Assembly: GCF_009902005.1 (NCBI RefSeq) | Contig: NZ_WUTT01000001.1 | Coordinates: 2,384,227 to 2,448,226 of the forward strand | Reading direction: 5' to 3' | Origin: Halomonas alimentaria | Lineage (GTDB): Bacteria; Pseudomonadota; Gammaproteobacteria; Pseudomonadales; Halomonadaceae | Length of the DNA: 64,000 nucleotides | In this document: positions 17,046 to 25,999 of the stretch, piece after piece | How positions within the stretch are numbered: the stretch's first letter is position 1 | Layout of the letters: each line of letters starts with the position of its first letter | Made by a program: the position numbers and the translations under genes | The notes under the pieces: generated by a model | Database searches by the model: none | What the model was told of the DNA's origin: nothing | Seen by the model: only the letters and a program-made list of their open reading frames with translations

Positions 17046-17618
17046 TTAGCCGCCGACGTGGACCGACCGGTAGTTGCCATCTTCCGGGTAGAAGCCCAGA
17101 AACTTGAGCCGCGTCTTGCCGGTGCGCACACCCGGGTAGAGGAATACGGTGGGCACGTGGAAGCGTCCCTGTAGCTGGCCTTCGATGACCCCGATGCGCA
17201 TGTAGGGGTGCAGCGCCTCCAGGTCGGTCACAAGCAGGATGCTGGCTGGGTTGCCCTCCAGCTCGCTCAGCTTGGCCTCGAGACGCTCCTGCAACGCGCC
17301 GTTGGCCACGGCGTTGGCGAGCGACGTATTGGTCTTCTTCCAGTCCTGGGGATTGCGCTGATCGGCCGCCAACCAGATCTTGCGCATGCGGGCCTGGGTG
17401 AGGATCTCGTCGACCGCCTCAGCGATGGAGAAGGTGTGAACGTCCCATCCCTCGTTGCCCAGCCGGCTCTTCCAGGCGGCCAGATGACGCTTCACGGCCA
17501 GGATCTGCTCCGGGCGAAACACCAGGTAGAAGATCGGCTCGAAGCTGGCATGGCCGAATTCGCGGCCGTGGCGTATCCGCTCCATCAGCTCGTTGAAGTC
17601 AGTATCCAGCGAGGACAT
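17046..17618 (-). CDS. brxB: BREX protein BrxB (DUF1788)
   Basis: A 190-residue BrxB of the DUF1788 family, a small core BREX protein of unresolved biochemical role. Diagnostic segments are FYLVFRPEQILAVKRHL, a central LLVTDLEALHPYMRIG and VPTVFLYPGVRTGKTRLKFL near the C-terminus. I chose the ATG at 17618 (MSSLDTDFNELMERI) because AAGGTGG lies six bases upstream and the family begins there; an open frame extends to 17669 but has no binding site. The start overlaps the end of brxA by 20 bases, so the two are coupled. Confidence 0.93.
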   Translation of the reverse strand: MSSLDTDFNELMERIRHGREFGHASFEPIFYLVFRPEQILAVKRHLAAWKSRLGNEGWDVHTFSIAEAVDEILTQARMRKIWLAADQRNPQDWKKTNTSLANAVANGALQERLEAKLSELEGNPASILLVTDLEALHPYMRIGVIEGQLQGRFHVPTVFLYPGVRTGKTRLKFLGFYPEDGNYRSVHVGG

Positions 17619-18384
17619 CGACCACCTTCTGCATATTCTTGTGCTGCCAACTGATGTGGGTGACGTCACCGGCGGTCTGCATGATCAGCAGCCCCTCGAG
17701 CGAGAGCCGCTTGAACTGCTCCCGCACATCCACGCGCTCCAGGCCGAAGAGCTGCCAGTCGGGATGGTTGAGCACCTGATTGTCGCCCAGATCCTGCAAC
17801 TTGAGGTCATAGGCCAGGTAGCCGGCCACGCGGGTGGAGAGACGCAAGGAATAGAGCCGGCGTGGCCCACGCAGCCGATCCTCCAGCAAGCCGAAGTCGG
17901 CGCAGGCACTGAGCAAGTAACCGGACATCCGGCTGATGGTGCTGTCAGCCCAGCGCTTCTGGGTCCTGCCCTCGCGCACGGCATCCTCGACGAAACGCAG
18001 CGCATCATCCCGGGAGAGGCTGTTTCGCCCGGAGGTATAGCGCGGCCAGTACACCTCGCGAATGAAGTCGGCAAGGATGACGTTGGCTCGCGCGGTATGC
18101 AGCATCAGCAGCTGGCGGCGCTCGTCGCTATCGAGACAGGGAAAGAGCAGCTTCACCGATTCGGCGACACCTGGCTGGCGCAGGTAGCGTGGGGCAAAGC
18201 ACTCCTTGACGATGTTGAGCAGGCGACGTGCTGTCACCAGAGGAAACTGGCCGGACTCGAGGGCTCGCTCGTATAGCTGCTGAGTAGACATGTCCGGCTC
18301 GTAGAGCTCGAGAAGCCGCTGGGTCTCCTCGATCAGCCCCAAGCCGGCCTGAAGCTGGGTGGTGTAGAGAGGCGGCTGACTCAC
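17599..18384 (-). CDS. brxA: BREX protein BrxA (DUF1819)
   Basis: A 261-residue BrxA of the DUF1819 family, a small DNA-binding fold in structural studies and one of the first genes of BREX type 1 operons. Recognisable features are the N-terminal YTTQLQAGLGLIEETQRLLELY, the central RRQLLMLHTARANVILADF and the C-terminal helical SLEGLLIMQTAGDVTHISW. The ATG overlaps the brxE stop by four bases (ATGA at 18381-18384), so it is translated in tandem with brxE. It is complete, with normal length. Confidence 0.93.
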   Translation of the reverse strand: MSQPPLYTTQLQAGLGLIEETQRLLELYEPDMSTQQLYERALESGQFPLVTARRLLNIVKECFAPRYLRQPGVAESVKLLFPCLDSDERRQLLMLHTARANVILADFIREVYWPRYTSGRNSLSRDDALRFVEDAVREGRTQKRWADSTISRMSGYLLSACADFGLLEDRLRGPRRLYSLRLSTRVAGYLAYDLKLQDLGDNQVLNHPDWQLFGLERVDVREQFKRLSLEGLLIMQTAGDVTHISWQHKNMQKVVDVLAGY

Positions 18385-18878
18385 TGCGCCTCCCGCAGGT
18401 AGGGATAGGTCTGGATACCGCGTCGGAAGGCGTCCAGATAGAGGCCGGCCATGACAGCGAGTGCGGTGCCGAGATCTTCTCCGAGGTCACCCACCACCAC
18501 CGGCCCCTCCTCCGCCTGCTGAGGCGAGGCCAGCGTCTGCAGTCTCGCCAGGGCGTTGTCCGGTGAAGCCGTGTGGGCGAGGAGCCGCTCACCCTCCTCG
18601 CGGTCGGCGATCAGGCTGGCGGCACCCTGTTCGTAGTGCTCCGGCATATGGAAGAGGTGGAGGGTGCGGCCTACACCGATGCGTTCATCGTGAACCCGGC
18701 GCGCGGCCTCCAGCACACCCTGGTATTGCGCCTGATGAGCGGAGCGCCCGAACACGGGAGTCAGGAAGGCCATGGCGGTCTGGCCGAAGAAGTGGGAGCC
18801 CCACCAGGCGGGGGACTGCTCCCCCAGGTAGCCGACGAGCACACGCAGCTCGGCCAACTTTGCTGCATCCTTGATCAT
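18381..18878 (-). CDS. brxE: BrxE-family BREX accessory protein
   Basis: A 165-residue protein at the head of the BREX operon. The pattern LRVLVGYLGEQSPAWWGSHF followed by a HDERIGVGRTLHLFHMP segment matches the BrxE family found in some BREX operons; its function is not established. The ATG at 18878 has AGGGGAC upstream. No BrxR-type WYL regulator is found on either side, so operon control must come from elsewhere or from the nearby Fic genes. It is the first BREX gene transcribed and overlaps brxA by four bases. Confidence 0.82.
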   Translation of the reverse strand: MIKDAAKLAELRVLVGYLGEQSPAWWGSHFFGQTAMAFLTPVFGRSAHQAQYQGVLEAARRVHDERIGVGRTLHLFHMPEHYEQGAASLIADREEGERLLAHTASPDNALARLQTLASPQQAEEGPVVVGDLGEDLGTALAVMAGLYLDAFRRGIQTYPYLREAQ

Positions 18879-19025
18879 GTTGTCCCCTGCATTCCCGCGG
18901 AGGTGAACGCTAAACCACTGATAAACCTTGGGCTAACGATGATGCCGCTCACCTCCTTTTGAAGCCATGTTACGCCAGGCTAACAAACGGCGCGAGGCCT
19001 GATCAGGCAGCCGTAGCCAGCATAG
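18879..19025 (-). promoter_or_regulatory. Leader region before the BREX operon
   Basis: This 147-base gap between the Fic gene and brxE should hold the main BREX promoter, but no convincing -35/-10 pair is visible. Two items stand out: a perfect 12-bp palindrome GCCTGATCAGGC (18997-19008), and an unusually strong leftward Shine-Dalgarno AAAAGGAGGTGA (18949-18960) about 70 bases before brxE. A GTG at 18952 would open a 25-codon frame that ends in the brxE start (TGA at 18875-18877), but the spacing to the Shine-Dalgarno is too short for confidence. Confidence 0.35.
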
Positions 19026-20552
19026 TCATGGGCCAGCGGGCTCACCCTGCTCCTCATCGACAAGCGCCTTCCGGGCTTCCGCTTCGATGGCGTCCAGCAC
19101 CTCTTCGGGTACCTGGTAGCGAAACTGCTTGCGGCGATTCTTCGAGAGCACGCCGTCATGGCTCAGGCACATCATCACCAGCCGTGACAGATCGCTGCCG
19201 CGCACATCGAAACGCGTGTCGATGGCGCGATAGACGCGGTCGAAGCAGGCCAGGTAGCGAGTTTCCGCCTTCAGGTCCTCCCTCAGTGCCTCCCTCGCCA
19301 TACGCAGCGTGAAGGCCACCGCCTGGGTGGCATCCCAGTATCGATAGAGGTTTTCGCTCCCCTCGAAGTGGAATTCATGATGGTCGGCATCGATCCAGTT
19401 GACCCGCCACTGCTCCCGAGCCAGTGTCGAGAAGGCTTCGAGTGCCGCGAGGTAGTCGCCTTCATGCCGCTTCATGGCGATGGAAATGGGCAGCAGATTG
19501 CCACGCGGCAACTCGCCCAGCCGGCACAGCGTATGGTGCAACAGAAACCGGGAAATGCGGCCATTGCCGTCCATGAAGGGGTGCAGGAAGACGAAGCCGA
19601 ACGAGATCACGGTGGCGGCGACAAGTGCCGGCACACGCTCGACGGAAGAGCCGCCCTGCCCCTCGGGCAGCCTATTGGCCCATCCCATGAGCGCTTCCAT
19701 CAGGGTCTCACAGAGCCCGGGAGGTGGCGGCAGATAGCTGACACCGATGGCACCCGGCAGCCCGTTATGCAGATAGTTCTGCTCATGGCGAAAGGCGCCC
19801 GCCTTGTCGAAGGGATTGCTGACAACGCTGTTCTGAAGGGCCACCAGATACTCTTCATCCAGTGGCTGGCCATCATGTGCCTTGCGCAGCAGTTGCATGA
19901 AGCGGTGCTGCTTGTCGGGGGATGGCGATTCGCGCTCGATCTCGAACGAGGACTGCGTCTCGCTGAGATAGGCCCATTGGATGGCGCGATCCAGCATGCC
20001 TGGCGGCAGAGACGCCATGAAGGCACGCGCCTCGGCCAGGATATCTTCCCGCAGGAGCGCCTCGATCTCGGGAGTCCGACGCACCACTGGGCAGTATTGG
20101 AGGGTGCCCAGGCCATTGACGTCCACACGCCAGCGGCTGTTACGCCTGGCCGGGCCCGTCAGGTAGCGCTCAGGGTCGAACAGCGGTACGGCGCTGCCCT
20201 TGACCGAGGGCTCCAGCGGCAGCAGTTCCACGAAGCTCTCGTACAGGCAAGCCACTCGACGCAGATAGATGCCGTTGGGTGACGCCTCCAGGGCCGCAAC
20301 AAGCGTCTCGACCGGCAGGTGTGGCAGCGTCTCGGCAAGAATGGCCAGGTCCACGCCCTCATGCTTCAGGGCGAACAGCAGATGCGAAAGCACGTCATCA
20401 TCTGATGGCGCACGCTCCGGCGGCACGGCAAGTTCTTCCTCGAGCCACATCAGGCGCGTCACCGGGCGCACTCGCGCCGGGCATCGCGGCGGCAGGACAC
20501 CCAGCGCCAGGTGCTGATGAAGATGCGCATAGCCAACGTTTTTCATCACCAT
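19026..20552 (-). CDS. Large Fic-family protein
   Basis: A 508-residue Fic protein. The active-site loop HPFMDGNGR is at residues 324-331, followed by ISRFLLHH. A possible inhibitory-helix element SSFEIERE (201-208) precedes the Fic core, with Glu in the expected place but Arg where Gly or Asn is usual. The N-terminal 180 residues form a separate unrecognised domain, and the C-terminal 90 residues look like a DNA-binding or regulatory winged helix. It is on the BREX strand but has its own likely promoter (20578-20606) and a palindrome near the start. The AMP-transfer target is unknown. It may be a stand-alone toxin or a regulator of the island. Confidence 0.85.
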   Translation of the reverse strand: MVMKNVGYAHLHQHLALGVLPPRCPARVRPVTRLMWLEEELAVPPERAPSDDDVLSHLLFALKHEGVDLAILAETLPHLPVETLVAALEASPNGIYLRRVACLYESFVELLPLEPSVKGSAVPLFDPERYLTGPARRNSRWRVDVNGLGTLQYCPVVRRTPEIEALLREDILAEARAFMASLPPGMLDRAIQWAYLSETQSSFEIERESPSPDKQHRFMQLLRKAHDGQPLDEEYLVALQNSVVSNPFDKAGAFRHEQNYLHNGLPGAIGVSYLPPPPGLCETLMEALMGWANRLPEGQGGSSVERVPALVAATVISFGFVFLHPFMDGNGRISRFLLHHTLCRLGELPRGNLLPISIAMKRHEGDYLAALEAFSTLAREQWRVNWIDADHHEFHFEGSENLYRYWDATQAVAFTLRMAREALREDLKAETRYLACFDRVYRAIDTRFDVRGSDLSRLVMMCLSHDGVLSKNRRKQFRYQVPEEVLDAIEAEARKALVDEEQGEPAGP

Positions 20553-20557
20553 GCCCG

Positions 20558-20579
20558 GTTAACGAGATATTTCGTTGAC
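20558..20579. promoter_or_regulatory. Operator-like palindrome at the start of the large Fic gene
   Basis: GTTAACGA (20558-20565) and TCGTTGAC (20572-20579) are inverted repeats with one mismatch around a six-base AT-rich spacer. The palindrome lies 5 bases from the Fic start codon and touches the proposed -10 box, the usual place for a repressor site, which suggests autoregulation. Confidence 0.45.
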
Positions 20580-20606
20580 TACAGCAGGAAAATCTTCAGT
20601 TCTCAA
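20578..20606 (-). promoter_or_regulatory. Possible sigma-70 promoter of the large Fic gene
   Basis: Read leftward, TTGAGA (20601-20606) and TGTAGT (20578-20583) are separated by exactly 17 bases and lie 26 bases upstream of the Fic start codon. Four of six bases match in each box compared with TTGACA and TATAAT, so the call is moderate. Confidence 0.35.
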
Positions 20607-20643
20607 CAAAGACTGGCTTTTTTCTTGACCCCTGCCCCGCTCG

Positions 20644-23600
20644 TTACACCACCGGCGCAAACAGCAGCGCCAGGTCTTCCTCGTCGAACAGCGGGCCGTC
20701 GCCCTTTTGTTCTGCGCCGCCCTCGAGGATGGAGGCGGCGAGGTCGGCCTTCCGCGCCTGCAGGTCGAGGATGCGCTCCTCCACGGTGCCGGCGCAGACC
20801 AGCTTGTAGACGAACACCGGATTCTGCTGGCCCATGCGGTGGGCGCGGCCGGTGGCCTGGGCCTCCACCGCGGGGTTCCACCAGGGGTCATAGTGGATCA
20901 CGGTGTCCGCGGCGGTCAGGTTGAGGCCGGTGCCGCCGGCCTTGAGGCTGATCAGGAACACCGGGATCTCGCCCTGCTGGAACAGCGCCACGCGCTGGGT
21001 ACGGGTTCTGCCGGGGGTGTCGCCGGTCAGGGTGGTGAAGGGAATGCCGTCCTTCTCGAGGGCGTCACCGATCAGCGCCAGCATCTCGGTGAACTGGGAG
21101 AAGATCAGGATGCGCCTGCCCTCCTCCACCAGCGGCGGCACCAGCTCGCGCAGCTGGTCGAGCTTGGCCGAGCGCTTCGTCTTGCGCGCGCTGTCCAGCT
21201 TGACCAGCCGCGGGTCGCAGCACACCTGACGCAGCTTGAGCAGCGCATCGAGCATGACGATGCCGGAGGCGGCCAGGCCGCGCTCGGCGACGGCCTGCTG
21301 GACGCGCTGGTGCTGGGCCAAGCGCAGGCTCTCGTAGAGCTCGCGCTGGGCGCCGCTCAGAGTGACCTCGCGGCGGGTCTCGGTGATCTCCGGCAGCTCG
21401 GTCAGCACCTGCTGCTTGGTGCGGCGCAGCATCAGCGGGGCGATGCGCCGCGAGAGACGCTGACGTAGCTCGACATCTCTCTCCTTTTCGATGGGGGTGC
21501 GGAAGCGCTGTCCGAACCATTGCTGGCTGCCCAGGGCGCCCGGGGCCACGGCATCGAGCTGAGCCCACAGCTCACCCAGGTGGTTCTCCAACGGTGTGCC
21601 GGTCATGGCGATGGCGCGCTGGGCGTTGAGCTCGCGCACCGCGCGGGCGGTCTGGCTGGCGGCGTTCTTGATCGCCTGGGCTTCGTCGAGCACCAGCAGG
21701 CCGAAATCATGTTCGCGCAGCCGCTCGAGATCGCGCATCAGGAGCGCATAGGTGGTCACCGCCAGGTCAGCGTCGGGCAGCGCTTCCTCGAACTGGCGCT
21801 CGCGCTGCGCCTTGCCGCCCTGCAGGGCGACCACCTTGAGCTCGGGGGCGAAGCGCTCTGCCTCCGCACACCAGTTGCCCACCAGGCTGGTGGGCGCCAC
21901 CACCAGGGTCGGGCGGGTCAACGCGCCACGGGCACGCTCGTCGAGCACATGGGCCAGCACCTGCACCGTCTTGCCCAGGCCCATGTCGTCGGCCAGGATG
22001 CCGCCGGTACCGAGCTCGGAAAGGAAGCGCATCCAGGCGATACCGCGGGCCTGATAGTCGCGCAGCTCGCCGGCGAAGCCCTCCGGCGCCGGCAGGCTGG
22101 CGGGCAGCTCGCGCAGGCGCCGGGCCAGGGCGGTGACGTCCTCGCGCCCGGCCCAGCGCTCGTGCTCGGCCAGCGGCGCCAGCTTCTCGGCTGCCATCAC
22201 CGGCAGGCGCACGGCCGCCTCGTCGTCTTTCTCGTCGCCGAGCCAGTCGAGGATCGGCGCCATCAGCGAGCGCAGCCGGGAAAGGGGCATCACCAGCCGG
22301 CGATTCTCCGGCAGGGCCAGCGTCCAGCTGGCGTCGTCGGCCTCGCCCTCGGCGGGCTCCAGCGGGAAGGCGGGATCCCGGAACAGCCGGCGCAGGATGG
22401 GCAGCAGGTTGAGGCGCTCGCCCTCCACCTCGATATCCAGTGCCAGGTCGAACCAGCCATTGCCGGCCGGCTCCAGCTCGCCGACCCAGTCATCCGGCTC
22501 GACGACGGTAGGTTCCTCGGGGAAGTCATCGCTGAAGATGACCACACAGCCCGCTTCGCGCAGCCTGGCGATCATCTCCCACCACTCGTCGGGCCCGGCC
22601 AGGTGGGTTGGCCACTCATTGGCACAACGTGGCGGCGTGCCTTCGCGCGGCAGCAGCAGCGACCATTCGGGCAGATCGAGGTGCGCCGGCACGGCATCGA
22701 TCTGCTGCAGGCGCTCCAGGGTCACCATGCCGGGCGGCAGGTTGCGCACCAGGGCCAGCTCCGCCTCGCGGTCGCGCTTCACGGTAAGGTGCTGGCCGTC
22801 GCGGAAGGCCTGGTGGCTCTCGCCCTCCTCCGGTGGCACCTCGATTCCGGCGTAGTCGAAGCCCACCACGGCGGCGCCCACCTCGATCCAGTGCGGCACC
22901 ATGGCGCCGTCGCGGTAGCCCAGTTGGCCGGTGGCGACTCTCATGGTGACCTTGAGGCGCGGTGCCACTCCCTCAAGGGTGCGCTCCTCGACTTCCTGGG
23001 GGGCCGGCAGCCGCCTGGAAAGACCCGGGACCCGATGCAGACGCTCGGTCAGCCAGCCGCTCATCTCGGGGGGCAGCGGCGGCGCGCGGCGCAGGCGCAT
23101 CAGCACGTCGGGGTCACCTTCCAGTCGCCCGATGCGACCGCGCCGCTCATCGAGATAGCACAGCTCGGTGCCGGCCCGCACGATCACCGCCTGATCCGAG
23201 ATGACGTCGGCGGGTTGGGTATCCGCACGCAGGTGCTGGTTGCCATCGGCATCGGGCTCCCAGGCGAGGGCCAGCCGACAACTGGGGCCGGGGTCGAGCA
23301 TGGTGCCGGTCTGCTTGGGGTGGAACAGCAGCGGAGGGGTATCGCTCTCCAGCAGCGACCACAGGGCGCGCGCCTGGAAGGCGTGGGTGACACGGCTCCA
23401 GCGCTGCTCATTGGCTCCCACATACTGCCGCCGCTGCTCGCCCAGCATGAGCAGCTCCAGCGCCTCTTCCTCATCCGCTGCCAGTCCGTGAGGCGGCCTG
23501 GGGGTGAGCCCGCCACCGCTGCGCACCATGATGGGTCGCGGCTTGACCCAGCCGTTGCCGCGGCTGCGCTGTTTGGCGGGGCGCAGCCACACCGGCGACA

Positions 23601-24114
23601 CCTGCAGGGTGGGGGCACGCGGGTCAGGGTCAACGTCGAGGAACAGCGCCAGGCGATAGTCACTCTCCAGTTCCTCGACGTAACGCCTGCCGCCAAGTGG
23701 CGTCTGGAGCTCGGCAAGCCAGGACTCCCAGCGCTGCTCCAGCAGCGCCGTGTCGTCACGTGGCGGAATGCCATCGGCCTCCAGGTCATCGATGAAGCTC
23801 TGGATCACCGCCACCGCGTGCTTGCACTGGCGTCCCACCGGGCAGCTGCAGTCGCTGACCACCCCCATGCTGTGGTCATCAGGATCCACCGCGAGACTGG
23901 TGAGGTAGCGCCTGTGACCGCTGCCCTCCACCTGGGCCCGCAGCACCAGCATCTCTCGTTCTCGCTCGAGTCGGATTCCGTGACGCACCTTGCCCTGCCG
24001 CGCATAGCCACGCCCACGGGTCAGCGAGCGTGGATCGAAGCTGCGCTGCCAGGGGATATCCTCCAGGGTGTGGTAGAGCTTCAGGGCGGGGGCGGCGAGT
24101 TGGGGATCCGACAC
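20644..24114 (-). CDS. SWIM zinc-finger SNF2-type helicase
   Basis: A 1156-residue Swi2/Snf2-family DNA translocase. A SWIM zinc finger is at Cys89, Cys91, Cys97 and His99 (CSCPVGRQCKH). The last 480 residues form the two-lobed motor: Walker A ADDMGLGKT, DEAQ box LLVLDEAQAIKN, then FSQFTEML, the LISLKAGGTGLNLTAAD motif and the final HRMGQQNPVFVYKL. The middle 500 residues are the variable region usual in these bacterial proteins. Such helicases remodel protein-DNA complexes and are common in both chromosomes and defence islands. It lies 104 bases downstream of the DUF4236 gene on the same strand. Confidence 0.88.
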   Translation of the reverse strand: MSDPQLAAPALKLYHTLEDIPWQRSFDPRSLTRGRGYARQGKVRHGIRLEREREMLVLRAQVEGSGHRRYLTSLAVDPDDHSMGVVSDCSCPVGRQCKHAVAVIQSFIDDLEADGIPPRDDTALLEQRWESWLAELQTPLGGRRYVEELESDYRLALFLDVDPDPRAPTLQVSPVWLRPAKQRSRGNGWVKPRPIMVRSGGGLTPRPPHGLAADEEEALELLMLGEQRRQYVGANEQRWSRVTHAFQARALWSLLESDTPPLLFHPKQTGTMLDPGPSCRLALAWEPDADGNQHLRADTQPADVISDQAVIVRAGTELCYLDERRGRIGRLEGDPDVLMRLRRAPPLPPEMSGWLTERLHRVPGLSRRLPAPQEVEERTLEGVAPRLKVTMRVATGQLGYRDGAMVPHWIEVGAAVVGFDYAGIEVPPEEGESHQAFRDGQHLTVKRDREAELALVRNLPPGMVTLERLQQIDAVPAHLDLPEWSLLLPREGTPPRCANEWPTHLAGPDEWWEMIARLREAGCVVIFSDDFPEEPTVVEPDDWVGELEPAGNGWFDLALDIEVEGERLNLLPILRRLFRDPAFPLEPAEGEADDASWTLALPENRRLVMPLSRLRSLMAPILDWLGDEKDDEAAVRLPVMAAEKLAPLAEHERWAGREDVTALARRLRELPASLPAPEGFAGELRDYQARGIAWMRFLSELGTGGILADDMGLGKTVQVLAHVLDERARGALTRPTLVVAPTSLVGNWCAEAERFAPELKVVALQGGKAQRERQFEEALPDADLAVTTYALLMRDLERLREHDFGLLVLDEAQAIKNAASQTARAVRELNAQRAIAMTGTPLENHLGELWAQLDAVAPGALGSQQWFGQRFRTPIEKERDVELRQRLSRRIAPLMLRRTKQQVLTELPEITETRREVTLSGAQRELYESLRLAQHQRVQQAVAERGLAASGIVMLDALLKLRQVCCDPRLVKLDSARKTKRSAKLDQLRELVPPLVEEGRRILIFSQFTEMLALIGDALEKDGIPFTTLTGDTPGRTRTQRVALFQQGEIPVFLISLKAGGTGLNLTAADTVIHYDPWWNPAVEAQATGRAHRMGQQNPVFVYKLVCAGTVEERILDLQARKADLAASILEGGAEQKGDGPLFDEEDLALLFAPVV

Positions 24115-24218
24115 GAATAGTCCTCACGGCTTGAAGGCGAGGCCAGTATTGGAACGAAACCCGCCGCCGAGAGCAACCAGAGAACCGCCCGACGCTACGC
24201 CTGACGCCCGGCGTCACC

Positions 24219-25433
24219 CTACACCAGCTTCAGCGGCTCGATGTCGCGGAAGATTCCCGTCTTCGTCATGTCGCGGCGCAGGGTGAAGGCCTCCAGGGCG
24301 GCCACCGGGTCGACCTGGTCGAGGCGGTCGAAACGGATCGCCTCCCACTGGGCGCGAGTGACCTTGACGCTGTAGAGGTACTGGTCGCGCTCGGCGCCGG
24401 TGGCGGGGTCGACCACCTGGCGGTAGCCGGAGACCCGCGCCTCCTTCACCCCCGGCAGGCGGGCGAACACCGCCCCCAATACACGGAAGGCGATGCCGTG
24501 GACATGGTCGCGGTAGAGCTTGCGCTGGCAGGTATCGCTCAGCCGGCGCGACGAGAGCTTGAGCTGTTTGGGGGGCATGCCCCAGTAGCGATCGGGCATC
24601 TCCTCCTCGCCGGGCAGGTCGATGTCCACCGCGATGGTCGAGATATCGCTGCCCAGGTCGAAGTCGATCAGCGTCTCCCGCGGCCAGTCGATCTCCTCCA
24701 GCCGCTCACGCAGGGTCGCCTCCATCGCCTCCGGATCGTCCCAGACGCCCTCGCTCTCGCGGCGATGGCGGGCAAACTCGGCGGCATCGTGCTCCGCCTT
24801 GCGCCACTCCCAGGCTCGATAGCGCTCGTCGAACTCGGCCTTCAGGCGCCGACTCTGCGCCTCCCGGGCTCGCCGGGCCGGAGGCCACAGCGCATGCCAC
24901 CACACCGGGGCCAGCGGCTGAAACGGTGCCGGGGGCGGCTCGTCGAAGTCGCGCATCGCGTAGCCTGTGACCTCGGGCGCCGGGGTCTCCTCGTGGAGGC
25001 GCCCCAGGCGGTCGAGGTCGGCGTTGAGGCGCTCGCAGTGGGCCTGGAGCTGCTCGCGCAGGCTCGCCTCGGCATGGCGACGCACCTCACGCGCCTCGGC
25101 ATCCGACATCGGCGTGCCATCGGCATGGAAGTAGCGGAGCTGGCCGCTCTCGTCGATCTCGAGGGTCAGCGCCAGGCTATCGCCCTCGGCCAGCCGCTGG
25201 GCCAGGGCCGAGGCCGCTGCGCTCCGGCTGGCACGCCGCTGGCGACCAGCGCCGGAAAGCTTCTGCCGATAGGAGAGGCCGGTGCCGGGGATCCCGGCAT
25301 GACCATGCACGCCGCTGGGCCCGACACTTAGGCTGGCACCCCGCGGGCCCACCGAGAGGCCCAGGCCGCGCTTGCTGAGGTTGAGGCGCACCCCGGGTGC
25401 CAGGCGGATGCGACGCTGGAAACGAAAGGCCAT
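24219..25433 (-). CDS. DUF4236-domain protein
   Basis: A 404-residue protein. The first 60 residues are the DUF4236 domain: a basic strand [21 protein letters not shown] followed by glycine- and serine-rich repeats [15 protein letters not shown] and [11 protein letters not shown]. The middle is charged and helical. I chose the ATG at 25433 (MAFRFQRR) because the domain begins there and GGAGTCGAG lies just upstream; the frame is open to 25496. The function is unknown. It precedes the SNF2 helicase on the same strand and is divergent from mntA. A 15-bp palindrome TGACGCCCGGCGTCA lies just after its stop (24202-24216). Confidence 0.8.
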   Translation of the reverse strand: MAFRFQRRIRLAPGVRLNLSKRGLGLSVGPRGASLSVGPSGVHGHAGIPGTGLSYRQKLSGAGRQRRASRSAAASALAQRLAEGDSLALTLEIDESGQLRYFHADGTPMSDAEAREVRRHAEASLREQLQAHCERLNADLDRLGRLHEETPAPEVTGYAMRDFDEPPPAPFQPLAPVWWHALWPPARRAREAQSRRLKAEFDERYRAWEWRKAEHDAAEFARHRRESEGVWDDPEAMEATLRERLEEIDWPRETLIDFDLGSDISTIAVDIDLPGEEEMPDRYWGMPPKQLKLSSRRLSDTCQRKLYRDHVHGIAFRVLGAVFARLPGVKEARVSGYRQVVDPATGAERDQYLYSVKVTRAQWEAIRFDRLDQVDPVAALEAFTLRRDMTKTGIFRDIEPLKLV

Positions 25434-25566
25434 CTCGACTCCCTGCTCCCTATGCTGACTTCCTACGGTCCTACCCCCATGGCTCAACGGCTGCATACCT
25501 GCCGCCTGAACCTGTGATGGGGATGGTAGACTGGCGGCAAACCTTCATCACGCCAAGGGATTCACT

Positions 25567-25968
25567 ATGCCGGATATCGACATCCTGCTCGAGGCCTTCG
25601 CCGACATGGCCAGACGCGAGCCCAGCATCGCCGTGCTGTGGCTCTACGGCTCCCACGCCAAGGGCACTGCGACCGCTCAGAGCGACATCGACCTGGCCGC
25701 AGCCTTCCGCGACTTCGAGCAGGACCCGCTGGAGCGGCGCCTGCGGCCCGAGCTGCTGACTCAGGCCTGGCAGGATGCCATGGGGCTGGAGGCGGAGCGC
25801 CTCTCCATCGTCGATATCAACCTGGCTCCCCTGCCACTGGCCCATGCCGTGATCCGCACCGGAAGGGTGCTGCAGGCCAACGACCGACTGCGCCTGGCCC
25901 GCGAGGAAAACCGCATCACCTCTATGTGGGAGCTGGATCACCTCTACCATCAGCAACAATTCGCCTGA
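25567..25968 (+). CDS. mntA: MntA-type nucleotidyltransferase antitoxin
   Basis: A 133-residue minimal nucleotidyltransferase. The signature GS-x10-DID appears as GSHAKGTATAQSDID near residues 39-53. In the MntA/HepT (type VII) toxin-antitoxin family this enzyme adds AMP groups to a tyrosine of the HEPN toxin and so blocks it. The start is ATG at 25567, and hepT follows 31 bases downstream. The pair is divergent from the DUF4236 gene. Confidence 0.88.
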   Translation: MPDIDILLEAFADMARREPSIAVLWLYGSHAKGTATAQSDIDLAAAFRDFEQDPLERRLRPELLTQAWQDAMGLEAERLSIVDINLAPLPLAHAVIRTGRVLQANDRLRLAREENRITSMWELDHLYHQQQFA

Positions 25969-25999
25969 TGCCTCAGGTACCGACCACAGGACCCCCGCG

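Noticed and set aside
18875..18952. 25-codon leader frame before brxE as a real gene
   Set aside because: The GTG start touches the Shine-Dalgarno with no spacer and the peptide has no recognisable features; kept only as a low-interest observation.
21520..24120. 866-codon open frame opposite the SNF2 helicase gene
   Set aside because: It mirrors the real gene in another frame, is rich in His, Gly and Gln as expected of antisense frames in high-GC DNA, and shows no domain.
24202..24216. 15-bp palindrome after the DUF4236 gene as a terminator
   Set aside because: Its arms meet at one base, so a stable hairpin would need to open the centre, and no T tract follows.
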